48,693 bases of DNA, taken from Chromatiales bacterium. GTDB taxonomy: Bacteria; Pseudomonadota; Gammaproteobacteria; JAHELT01. Every line of letters starts with the position of its first letter. The stretch's first letter is position 1. The notes beneath the pieces are model-generated. The model made no database searches. It was not told the DNA's origin and saw only the letters and a program-made list of their open reading frames with translations. The position numbers and the translations under genes were made by a program. Below, piece after piece: positions 41,698-48,693 of this stretch. The stretch lies in assembly GCA_024644045.1 (NCBI GenBank), contig JAHELT010000014.1, forward strand, positions 1-48,693, given 5' to 3'.

Positions 41698-42705
41698 TCA
41701 AACCGCGCCCGGAGCCGGTCGCGGTCGCGGGTAAAGGCCCGCGCCCTCGACGATCGGGCGGATGGCCGCCTCCCACTGGATCGCCATGACGTGGATGCCG
41801 GCGACGCCCTCGATCTGGCGGATCTCCTCGATCTGCTCGATACACATATTAATACCCTCGGCGCGTGCCGCCTGCTGCTGCGCCTGCTCCTCCGCGATGC
41901 CCCTTGCCGCCGCTTCCATCCGCACGATGCAAGGCTCCGGCACCACGATCCCGGGAATGCGTTCGTGCAGGTAGCGCGCCATGCGCGCACTCTTCAGCGG
42001 CCCGACGCCCGCCAGGATGGACACCCGTTCGTGCAGGCCAAGGTCGACGATCCGGCGCATGTAGTCCCGGAAACGGGCCACATCGAAGATCATCTGCGTC
42101 TGCACGAAGTCGGCGCCGGCCGCCACTTTTTTGGCCAGGCGCAGCGGTCGCATCCGTACCGGCGAGGAAAACGGACTAGCCGCGGTGCCGATGAACATCG
42201 CCGGCCCGCCGCCCCGGATCTCCTCGCCGCACTGAAAGCGGTGCTCGCGCATGTCGCGCACCAGGCGCAGCAGCTGCATCGAATCGATGTCGTGCACGTT
42301 CTTGGCGCCGGGGTGATTGCCGAACGACTGATGATCCCCCGACAGGCACAGGACGTTGCGGATACCGTGCACGCAGGCGCCCAGCAGATCGCTCTGGATG
42401 GCGATGCGGTTGCGGTCCCGGCAGGTCATCTGGATCACCGGCTCGAGCCCCTCACGCGCCAGGATGATGCCCGTGGCGATGCTGCTGAGCCGTACGATCC
42501 CGGTTTGATTGTCAGTCACGTTGGCGGCATCCACGCAGTCGCGGAGCAGCGCGATCTTTTTCGCCACCAGCGCGGTGTCCATGCTTTTCGGCGGGCCCAG
42601 CTCGCCGGTGACGGCGAACTCGCCCGCGGCCAGGACGCGCTCCAGGTTGCTACCGGATTTGAACGCGCGGCCGCGCGCTTCGACGTCAGGTTGCCTGGCC
42701 GACAT
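41698..42705 (-). CDS. metF: Methylenetetrahydrofolate reductase family protein (MetF-like)
   Basis: A 335-residue TIM-barrel flavoprotein. FAVTGELGPPKSMD carries the catalytic Glu, ANVTDNQTG follows, then QMTCRDRNRIAIQSDLLGA, LCLSGDHQ and GADFVQTQMIFD. It interconverts 5,10-methylene-THF and 5-methyl-THF. The pairing with a MetV-like protein is as in acetogens and some aerobes, where MetF lacks its own NADH site. It lies 20 bases after the MetV-Rieske gene. In a C1-oxidising cell it may run toward methylene-THF. Direction is inference. Confidence 0.9.
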   Translation of the reverse strand: MSARQPDVEARGRAFKSGSNLERVLAAGEFAVTGELGPPKSMDTALVAKKIALLRDCVDAANVTDNQTGIVRLSSIATGIILAREGLEPVIQMTCRDRNRIAIQSDLLGACVHGIRNVLCLSGDHQSFGNHPGAKNVHDIDSMQLLRLVRDMREHRFQCGEEIRGGGPAMFIGTAASPFSSPVRMRPLRLAKKVAAGADFVQTQMIFDVARFRDYMRRIVDLGLHERVSILAGVGPLKSARMARYLHERIPGIVVPEPCIVRMEAAARGIAEEQAQQQAARAEGINMCIEQIEEIRQIEGVAGIHVMAIQWEAAIRPIVEGAGLYPRPRPAPGAV

Positions 42706-42725
42706 CACGCCACCCGCCGCGCCGG

Positions 42726-43862
42726 TCAGGCGAAAAAATCGTCATCGTCGAGCTCGTCTTCATCAGTGTCGTCGGGCTCGTCGTACTCATAGGCGATTTC
42801 CTGCGCCACGCGCACCCAGACCTGCCCGTCCTCCGCCTTCGTCGGGTAGGTCTGGATCGGCCGCTCGGCGATCCCGAGCAGCGCGCCGCTGCGCAGATTC
42901 CATTGCCAGATGTGCTTCGTGCAGGTGAGCCTGTCGTTTTCCAGGTAGCCGGATTCGGCCAGCGGCTCCGCCATGTGCGGGCAGTACGGCGGGAATGCTC
43001 GCCAGCAGTCGCCGAGGTTTGCCAGCATCACCGGGATGCCCTCGACGTCGAACTTCGCCATGCTCTGCTCAGCCACGTCCGCGGTTGCGCACACGACCTG
43101 CCACTCAGGCTCGCCGGCAGGCGCCGGCGCGGTGGCCGCGGTGGGTTTCAGCTCTACCCGCACCGTTGCCGGGGCCACGCCCACCGCACTCGGCTGTCGC
43201 AAGTCGCTGCGCACTTCGTAACGGCGCATGCTGCCCCCGCGGCTCTTCGTCCAGTCCTTGGGCGGCTGCACTTCCATCAGCATGTCCATCAGATCGAGAT
43301 TGTCCGATTGCTCCCAGATCTTGGACCAGACGCAGGGGATCTCACGATCCACCTCGCACATGCCGTTCTCGGCGCCGCCGCACGGCCCGTTCATCAGCTG
43401 CTTGGGACAGCGCGTGATCGGGCACAGGCCGCCGGTGTACTCCAGCACGCAATGCCCGCAGCCGACGCAGCGCTCCTCCCAGAGGCCGGGCTCGGTGGGC
43501 TGGCCCATGAAATGCGTATCGAGTCCGGGCAGCACCCGCGTGCCCTCGAACCGCTCGGCGAGCGTCTGCACGCCCACCCCGCAAGCCATGGAAAGCACCG
43601 CATCGTATTCACCGAGGTTGTCGGCCAGCGGCTGGATGAACTCCTGGACGCACTGGCGCTGCACGGTCAGCTCCTCGACCTCCAGGGCCTGGCCGTCGAC
43701 GGCCGCCGCGGTGCGCAGGGCGGCGGCCAGGGCGCCGGTCTCTTTCTTGCCGCCGGAGAAGCAAACCGACACGCACGTGCCACACCCGACCGCGAGGACT
43801 TTTTTCTTGCCCTGCAGCATGCGCTTGATCTCTTCGAGCGGTTTCTGTTCGGCCACGATCAT
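42726..43862 (-). CDS. MetV-like Fe-S protein fused to a Rieske ferredoxin
   Basis: A 378-residue fusion. Residues 1 to about 200 are MetV/MTHFR_C: VLAVGCGTCVSVCFSGGKKE at 22-41, RCVGCGHCVLEYTGG, then CPITRCPKQLMNGPCGG and CEVDREIPC, giving at least thirteen cysteines. A Pro/Ala linker (about 228-252) leads to a Rieske domain with C294-x-H296 and C314-x2-H317, spacing 17. The acidic tail YEYDEPDDTDEDE closely resembles that of the MsmC-like ferredoxin at 26314. MetV normally feeds electrons to or from MetF. The ATG overlaps the preceding stop (ATGA). The fusion would link MetF to the Rieske electron pool of the monooxygenase, which is inference. Confidence 0.85.
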   Translation of the reverse strand: MIVAEQKPLEEIKRMLQGKKKVLAVGCGTCVSVCFSGGKKETGALAAALRTAAAVDGQALEVEELTVQRQCVQEFIQPLADNLGEYDAVLSMACGVGVQTLAERFEGTRVLPGLDTHFMGQPTEPGLWEERCVGCGHCVLEYTGGLCPITRCPKQLMNGPCGGAENGMCEVDREIPCVWSKIWEQSDNLDLMDMLMEVQPPKDWTKSRGGSMRRYEVRSDLRQPSAVGVAPATVRVELKPTAATAPAPAGEPEWQVVCATADVAEQSMAKFDVEGIPVMLANLGDCWRAFPPYCPHMAEPLAESGYLENDRLTCTKHIWQWNLRSGALLGIAERPIQTYPTKAEDGQVWVRVAQEIAYEYDEPDDTDEDELDDDDFFA

Positions 43863-44899
43863 GGCGCGGTGTTCTCCCCGTCGTGTTGCTTCCGCCCGGG
43901 CTTCGTGGCCCGCAGTGGATTTGGGCCCAGCGCTTCGAGCTGCCGACACAGGGCCTCGAGTGACTGCGCGAACTGCCCTGTATCACGCTCCGGAAGCAGC
44001 GCCATCTGCACGCGCTGCGCGGCCAGGCCCACATCATCCAGCCAGGCGGCCACCCTGTCCACGCGTCTTGCGGCATTGAGGCTGCCGGCGGCAAACAGGC
44101 AGCGGCTGGTCTCGCAGCCGGCGGCGATCACGCCGTCGGCCCCGTTTTCGAACGCCCGCATGATGTGCAGATTGTCTATCCGGCCGGTGCAGGGCATAGG
44201 CACGAGATCGACGCGCACCTGCCCGGCATCGGTGCCGCTTTCGCAATGCGCGAGTGCCGACGGCGCCGCGCTGGGACAGCAGAACGCGACCACGTGCGGC
44301 CGGGTGTCCGACGGCACCTGCTCCGACCGGGGGAGAAGCGAATCCAGCCGGGCGAACACCTCGCCGTCGGCGAACTCGCGCATGCTGATCGCACCGGTTG
44401 GGCAGGCGGCCACACAGAGCCCGCAGCCGGTGCAGGCGCCGGTGTCGATCCTGGCCGCGCCCATGATTCCGCCCACTCCGATCAGGGCCGCATCGATGCG
44501 CGCCGCCCCGAACGTGCACGCGCGGACGCAGGTGAGACAGGCAACGCAGATAGACACGTCGACCATCGCCACGTTACCGTCAGGCGCAAGTGCCGCCTCG
44601 CTTCCCGGCGGCGGCACGTCGAGCACCAGTTCCGCCGAGCGGGCACGCGAGACACAGACGGTAAGATAGTCGTCGCGTTCGACCTCGCTCAGCACCGAAT
44701 CGCGGTGCTCCGGCTCACCGCCCAGGTAGCGGGTCCGGCACGTCCCGCAGCGGCCGTCGGAGCACGAGCTGGGAACGCGGTAACCGTTCTCGATGAGCAC
44801 GAACAGGATCGATTTTTCCGCGGGGACCTCGAACGTCTCCCCGGTAGCGGCGATCCTGATGCGGAACGGAGTCCGCTGCTGATTGACGGCGTCCGGCAC
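43859..44899 (-). CDS. 2Fe-2S / 2x4Fe-4S ferredoxin fused to MvhD-like domain
   Basis: A 346-residue iron-sulfur protein. A plant-type 2Fe-2S domain uses C46, C51, C54 and C82. Two 4Fe-4S motifs follow (C118, C121, C124, C128 and C156, C159, C162, C166). Residues about 200-320 are an MvhD/FlpD-type domain (VVAFCCPSAA, VDLVPMPCTGRID, GADGVIAAGCETSRC). MvhD couples hydrogenases or formate dehydrogenases to HdrA complexes, and in Moorella it is encoded with metFV and hdr genes. Here no HdrABC is present. The start is uncertain: I use the GTG at 44899, because the longer frame would run into pyk. It heads the three-gene operon with the MetV-Rieske and MetF genes. Confidence 0.8.
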   Translation of the reverse strand: MPDAVNQQRTPFRIRIAATGETFEVPAEKSILFVLIENGYRVPSSCSDGRCGTCRTRYLGGEPEHRDSVLSEVERDDYLTVCVSRARSAELVLDVPPPGSEAALAPDGNVAMVDVSICVACLTCVRACTFGAARIDAALIGVGGIMGAARIDTGACTGCGLCVAACPTGAISMREFADGEVFARLDSLLPRSEQVPSDTRPHVVAFCCPSAAPSALAHCESGTDAGQVRVDLVPMPCTGRIDNLHIMRAFENGADGVIAAGCETSRCLFAAGSLNAARRVDRVAAWLDDVGLAAQRVQMALLPERDTGQFAQSLEALCRQLEALGPNPLRATKPGRKQHDGENTAP

Positions 44900-45067
44900 G
44901 TGCCCGTCAACCGTCAGATTGGCTGCCTGGGTGGTACATCGGGAAACAGTACTCCGCGCCGCCGGCAAGGGCAACCGGCCCGCGAGTCCCAAGGCACACG
45001 AAACCCGCGTTGCGAGGCGTGCAGCGCTATACTTGCCGTCGCAGAACAACACGTTGAGGGAAGCCAC

Positions 45068-46498
45068 CTGGACACCGAAAAGCGTCTTAGACGCACCAAA
45101 GTTATCGCCACGATCGGACCGGCCTGCGACGACGAGGACACGTTGCGGCAGATGATCGCCGCGGGTATCAACGTCGCGCGCCTGAATTTCTCGCACGGAA
45201 GCATCGAGTCGCACGCGGAGAAACTGGCGCGCGTCCGGCACGTCGCCGAAGGCATGGACGCCAACATCGGCATCATGGTCGACACACGCGGGCGCGAGAT
45301 CCGCACGCGCGAGCTTGCCGAGGGCATGGCGGAGCTCGAACGCGGCCAGATGTTCACACTCAGCAGCAAGCCTCGCGTTGGCGATACGACCGGCGTCGCC
45401 GTGTCACACCCCTGTCTGCACGAGCATCTCAGCGCCGGTGACCGGGTGCTGCTGGACGACGGGCGCCTCGAGCTGGTGGTCGAGGAAGTGATCGGGGAGG
45501 AGGTTCGCTGCCGGGTCGAATACGGCGGCGTGCTGCGTAACAGCAAAGGCGTGAACCTGCCGGACAACAAGACGGTGTTCGACGCTATCGACTCGCAGAG
45601 CGACGGCGATCTGGAGTTCGCCGCCGCGCACGACGCACAGTACGTAGCCGCCTCGTTCATTCGTAATGCACAAGACGTCGAGGAGATACGCAGCAAACTG
45701 CGCACATTGAACTCGGACATTCCGATCATCGCCAAGATAGAAAACCGCAGCGCTGTGGAGAACCTTGAGAGCATTATCGCCGTGTCCGACGGCACCATGG
45801 TGGCCCGCGGCGACCTGGGTGTCGAGCTGGGGCTGGCGCGCGGCCCGACGATTCAGAAACGCATCATCCGCACCACGGTGAGCAACGGCAAACCGGTCAT
45901 TACCGCCACCGAGATGCTCGACTCCATGGAACGCAACCCTCGCCCGACGCGCGCCGAGGCGAGCGATGTGGCGAACGCGATTCTCGACGGCACCTCGGCG
46001 GTCATGCTGTCGGGCGAAACGGCCGCCGGTCTGTATCCCGTGGAAGCGGTGCGCACGCTGGTATCCCTGGCGCTGGAAGCTGAGGCCGGGCTGAGCGAGT
46101 ACGGCTACCTGCAGCAGATCCTTCCAAACCCGTCGAACGTGGTGACCGAAGCCGTGGCGCAGGCGTCGATTACCATGGCCAACCACCTCAAGGCGGCGGC
46201 GATCATCGCGCTGACCGAGACCGGATTCACCTCGCGGCTGGTATCAAAATACCGCCCGCAGTGCCCCATTCTCGCCGTCACCTCCTCGCTGGCGGTGGTG
46301 CGCCGCCTGGCAATGAACTGGGGTGTGCAGCCGGTTCACTACCGCGGCACCGGCGACGACGAGGACAAGCTGAGGTTTGCAACCGCCCAGGCCAAAGCGT
46401 TCGGCTACGCAACGACCGGCGATGTGATGGTCGCCACGGCGGGTAGTCACAGCAAGGCGGGCAGCACGGACCTGATTCGTGTATTGACCGTCGACTGA
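45068..46498 (+). CDS. pyk: Pyruvate kinase
   Basis: A 476-residue glycolytic enzyme that makes pyruvate and ATP from PEP and ADP. TKVIATIGPACDDEDTL, VARLNFSHGS, IIAKIENRSAVEN, TMVARGDLGVELG and SAVMLSGETAAG are intact. The usual DTKGPEIRT reads DTRGREIRT, and ATQMLESM reads ATEMLDSM. No ATG, GTG or TTG lies in frame near the expected N-terminus. A CTG at 45068, six bases after GAGGGA, gives MDTEKRLRRTKV and the normal length, so I take it as start. It diverges from the ferredoxin-MvhD gene. Confidence 0.93.
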   Translation: MDTEKRLRRTKVIATIGPACDDEDTLRQMIAAGINVARLNFSHGSIESHAEKLARVRHVAEGMDANIGIMVDTRGREIRTRELAEGMAELERGQMFTLSSKPRVGDTTGVAVSHPCLHEHLSAGDRVLLDDGRLELVVEEVIGEEVRCRVEYGGVLRNSKGVNLPDNKTVFDAIDSQSDGDLEFAAAHDAQYVAASFIRNAQDVEEIRSKLRTLNSDIPIIAKIENRSAVENLESIIAVSDGTMVARGDLGVELGLARGPTIQKRIIRTTVSNGKPVITATEMLDSMERNPRPTRAEASDVANAILDGTSAVMLSGETAAGLYPVEAVRTLVSLALEAEAGLSEYGYLQQILPNPSNVVTEAVAQASITMANHLKAAAIIALTETGFTSRLVSKYRPQCPILAVTSSLAVVRRLAMNWGVQPVHYRGTGDDEDKLRFATAQAKAFGYATTGDVMVATAGSHSKAGSTDLIRVLTVD

Positions 46499-46545
46499 CG
46501 CGGCGGCTGACCGCGCTCCACGCAGTCGAGTGCGCGCCACGTGCC

Positions 46546-46830
46546 AGTGTGCTGTCCCGCAAATAACGTGCAATTCTGAGCGCGTGTCACGGGTCAGGAC
46601 AAGACGTCGTCGTGAAATAATAGCCGTCGCTATTGCTAAGCGGCGCAACGCTGTCATGGCCCGCGACACACGCTCCCGTCGTCTACCAATCAATCAGTTG
46701 GGCGCGCCGCCAAGGCCCATCTGCGGTGTTACGCGCTCAACCCCTAGCCGCGCTATGCTTTCTCTCGCAAGCCTTGCGGCTGAACCTTGGCGGCACGCAG
46801 AATTACACGTTATTTACGGGACAGCACACT
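46546..46830. mobile_element. MITE copy 2 (285 bp)
   Basis: Near-identical to 20198-20471, with the same terminal inverted repeats (AGTGTGCTGTCCCGCAAATA at the left end) and a 12-base insertion, AAGCGGCGCAAC, near the middle. It again lies between convergent genes, here pyk and the HPt gene. Its right end again forms the TAG stop of the minus-strand neighbour. Confidence 0.85.
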
Positions 46831-47242
46831 AGGCGGGCGTTCCCGCGCTGTGTTCAATGAGCAGTTCCTGGAGCGCCGGGGCGATTCGTTCGAATGAGTC
46901 GTAGAGCTTGGCGACCAGACGCTCCGCATCGCCCGCGTCTTCCGCGCGCGCGGAGGACTCCAGGGTCTGACAGACTGCCGCCATCACCCGCGCACCCACG
47001 TAGGCGCAACTCGATTTGAGCGTATGGGCCTGTAACTCCAGGGCCTCGCAGTCACCGGCGGCGGCGGCATGGCGCAGCGCCTGCAACCGCTCCGGCGTAC
47101 CCCTGAGGAAACGCTCCAGCAGGCTCTGCACGAAGTTACCCTCCTCGATCCGTCCGGCGATGTCGCGCAGCTTCACCAGCGCCCCGGCGTCGAGGTGCGA
47201 CGTTTCGCCGTCCGTCGGGGAATCAAACAGTGTATGCGTCAT
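46829..47242 (-). CDS. Histidine phosphotransfer (HPt) domain protein
   Basis: A 137-residue four-helix HPt protein. The phosphorylated histidine is H73 in AHTLKSSCAYVGA. FVQSLLERFLRGTPERLQAL and ALVKLRDIAG form flanking helices. It relays phosphate in a multi-step two-component pathway whose kinase and regulator are not in the window. Its TAG stop lies on the MITE border (GTPA then stop), so the last residues may be element-derived. It follows the secretin gene by 21 bases. Confidence 0.9.
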   Translation of the reverse strand: MTHTLFDSPTDGETSHLDAGALVKLRDIAGRIEEGNFVQSLLERFLRGTPERLQALRHAAAAGDCEALELQAHTLKSSCAYVGARVMAAVCQTLESSARAEDAGDAERLVAKLYDSFERIAPALQELLIEHSAGTPA

Positions 47243-47263
47243 GGGACTGCCGTCGTGTTCCGC

Positions 47264-48673
47264 TCAGCGCCGGTTCTGCAGCTCGAACGCCGGTTCGAGG
47301 GCCGTTACGTCGCGCCGGGCAGCGGCCTGAGACACCGGCTCCTTCGTGGCGGGTTCCGGTTCGGCAGGCGTCGGCGTATCGGGCGTGAGCGCTTCCTCAG
47401 GCGCTATTTCGTCGCTCATCATGTCGGGAATCCCGTCTTCGATCCCCTGTGCTCGCGACAGTGCCTCACGCATCATCAACACGCCGCTGCGATCCAGGAT
47501 GTACGGCGTGATGAGCACCACCGTTTCCGTGGTGGTGACGCTGGTGGCCCGATTGGCAAAGGCGTTACCGACCAGCGGCAGGTCGCCGAGAAACGGCACG
47601 CGCTCCTCGGTGTCGCTGACGCTGCGCTTGATAAGGCCACCGATGAAGATGGTTTGCGCATCGCCCACCAGCATGCGTGTCGTCACCTCGGTCGTCGTCT
47701 GCGAAGGGATCCCGTCGTCGGAAACCGTGCCGGTGCTGACCTCCGGGTGGATGTCGAGCAGCACGTGGCCGGCGCGGTCGACTGACGGCGTGACCTTGAG
47801 GATCACGCCGGATTCGAGAAACTCGATGGATTCACTGGTCACCTGGTCGATGGTGGTGGTGACCTTGAAGCCGATGCGGTCACCGATGATTGCCTTGGCC
47901 TCCTGATTCTCCAGTGCGAGCAGCTTGGGCGTGGACAGCGTGCGCAGTCGCCCCTCGCTGCGCAGCAGATTGAGCATCGCGGTCACGTTCGGCGTGACCA
48001 GGTCGAAGAACAGACCGGGCGCGCTCGGGTCGGCCAGGCCGCGGGTTCCGATCGACCCGGCGCCACCGTCGACCGTAAAGAGCTTCGCCCAGTCCATGCC
48101 GAATGCCTCGGCTTCGCGCAGCGTTATCTCGAGAATCTTCGCCTCGATGAGCACCTGGCGCGGCTGGCGATCCAGCACCTGCAGCAGCTCTTCGACGCGG
48201 CCCAGGAACTCCGGCGCATCTTCCACCACCAGCAGCTTGCGTCCGGCGAGACTGGTGATCTTGCCGTGCTCGGAGAGGTGGCTCTTGAGAATCGCCTCCA
48301 CCACCGTGACGTCGGAATACTCCACTTTGAACGTCCTGAGCTCCGTCGACTCAGCCAGCCGGTATTTGCCGATCTCCTCGTGATCGACGACGTAGTAGGT
48401 ATCGACTCTTTTTTCCACGGCAAAGCCCGCCGCAGCGGCGATGTGGCGTATCGCTTCATCGAGCGTTACGTCGAACAGGCTGAAAGAGACATTTCCGTCA
48501 ACGCCTGCCGTGAGCAGGATGTTGGTACGCGCCTGACGCGACAGCATTTCCATCACATCGGCAAGACTTGCATCGCGCAGCGCAAGCGAGATCCGCCCAC
48601 CTTCGGCGTAGGCGGCACCGCCGAGTGCAACCATCAGGATTCCTGCCAGCACGTGTCCGAGCAATCGCATCAT
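47264..48673 (-). CDS. Secretin-family outer-membrane protein
   Basis: A 469-residue protein with a signal peptide (about 1-23, GHVLAGILMVALGGAAYA). N-terminal STN/secretin-N domains follow (LADVMEMLSRQARTNILLTA, ADDAP-like VVEDAPEFLGRVEELLQVLD). The secretin core runs about 185-415 (QVLIEAKILEITLREAEAFG, PKLLALENQEAKAIIGDRIG, GGLIKRSVSDTEERVPFLGD, VVLITPYIL). The Pro/Glu/Thr-rich C-terminal tail is disordered. It resembles MshL/PilQ-type secretins of type IV pili or type II-like systems and is shorter than GspD. The pilus genes are expected upstream, beyond base 48693. Confidence 0.9.
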   Translation of the reverse strand: MMRLLGHVLAGILMVALGGAAYAEGGRISLALRDASLADVMEMLSRQARTNILLTAGVDGNVSFSLFDVTLDEAIRHIAAAAGFAVEKRVDTYYVVDHEEIGKYRLAESTELRTFKVEYSDVTVVEAILKSHLSEHGKITSLAGRKLLVVEDAPEFLGRVEELLQVLDRQPRQVLIEAKILEITLREAEAFGMDWAKLFTVDGGAGSIGTRGLADPSAPGLFFDLVTPNVTAMLNLLRSEGRLRTLSTPKLLALENQEAKAIIGDRIGFKVTTTIDQVTSESIEFLESGVILKVTPSVDRAGHVLLDIHPEVSTGTVSDDGIPSQTTTEVTTRMLVGDAQTIFIGGLIKRSVSDTEERVPFLGDLPLVGNAFANRATSVTTTETVVLITPYILDRSGVLMMREALSRAQGIEDGIPDMMSDEIAPEEALTPDTPTPAEPEPATKEPVSQAAARRDVTALEPAFELQNRR

Positions 48674-48693
48674 TCACGCCCCTGCGTATCGTC

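Noticed and set aside
44165-45067. Upstream in-frame extension of pyruvate kinase by about 300 residues
   Set aside because: The extension is antisense to the ferredoxin-MvhD gene, and pyruvate kinase is complete without it.
44900-45241. N-terminal extension of the ferredoxin-MvhD protein
   Set aside because: It would overlap the pyruvate kinase start region on the opposite strand and adds no recognisable domain before the 2Fe-2S fold.

Overview
The window is GC-rich, densely coded bacterial chromosome. An LpoB/YcfL/COG3014 lipoprotein trio, a small OmpA-like barrel and a secretin point to a Gammaproteobacterium. A DddP-type DMSP lyase candidate and a methanesulfonate monooxygenase set suggest a marine organism that uses organosulfur compounds. 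No rRNA, tRNA or CRISPR array was seen.

Layout. (1) 1-4282, minus strand: a CoA-thioester aromatic catabolism operon with a fused flavin monooxygenase/old-yellow-enzyme protein, an SDR, a MarR regulator and an enoyl-CoA hydratase cut by the window edge. (2) 4834-9835, plus strand: an accessory island of four genes: a patatin lipase; a protein joining a DRHyd/TIR-like domain, a TRAFs-binding TPR region and a SLATT/DUF4231 two-TM module; a peptidoglycan-binding L,D-transpeptidase-like protein; and a small PGDYG-like protein. It is flanked by palindromic repeats and five tandem hairpins, and followed by a frameshifted repeat lipoprotein. (3) 11771-20141: oxidoreductases (Zn alcohol dehydrogenase, MAPEG, beta-hydroxyacid dehydrogenase, nitronate monooxygenase, GFA protein), the DddP-like lyase, a 2OG oxygenase and a DAO-type flavoprotein. 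(4) 20198-24474: a MITE, envelope proteins and a periplasmic rhodanese.

(5) 24715-44899 holds a large C1-sulfonate region: MsmABCD-like monooxygenase, a PanB-like C1-transferase, a GcvT-like folate protein, a TauE/SafE exporter, a LysR regulator, an accessory Gld-type ABC exporter, a five-gene sulfonate-type ABC importer, and MetF plus a MetV-Rieske fusion plus a ferredoxin-MvhD fusion. In the model read here, methanesulfonate is imported, MsmABCD splits it to formaldehyde and sulfite, sulfite is exported by the TSUP protein, and the C1 unit enters folate chemistry. The msmA-like and importer operons carry the same 18-bp box and a shared downstream CATAG at identical spacing, about 96 bp before each start codon, which implies joint control.

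(6) 45068-48673: pyruvate kinase (apparently with a CTG start), a second MITE copy, an HPt protein and a secretin.

The two most interesting systems are the ASK-like DRHyd/TRAFs-binding/SLATT island with patatin and cell-wall partners, and the MetF / MetV-Rieske / ferredoxin-MvhD module beside methanesulfonate genes.
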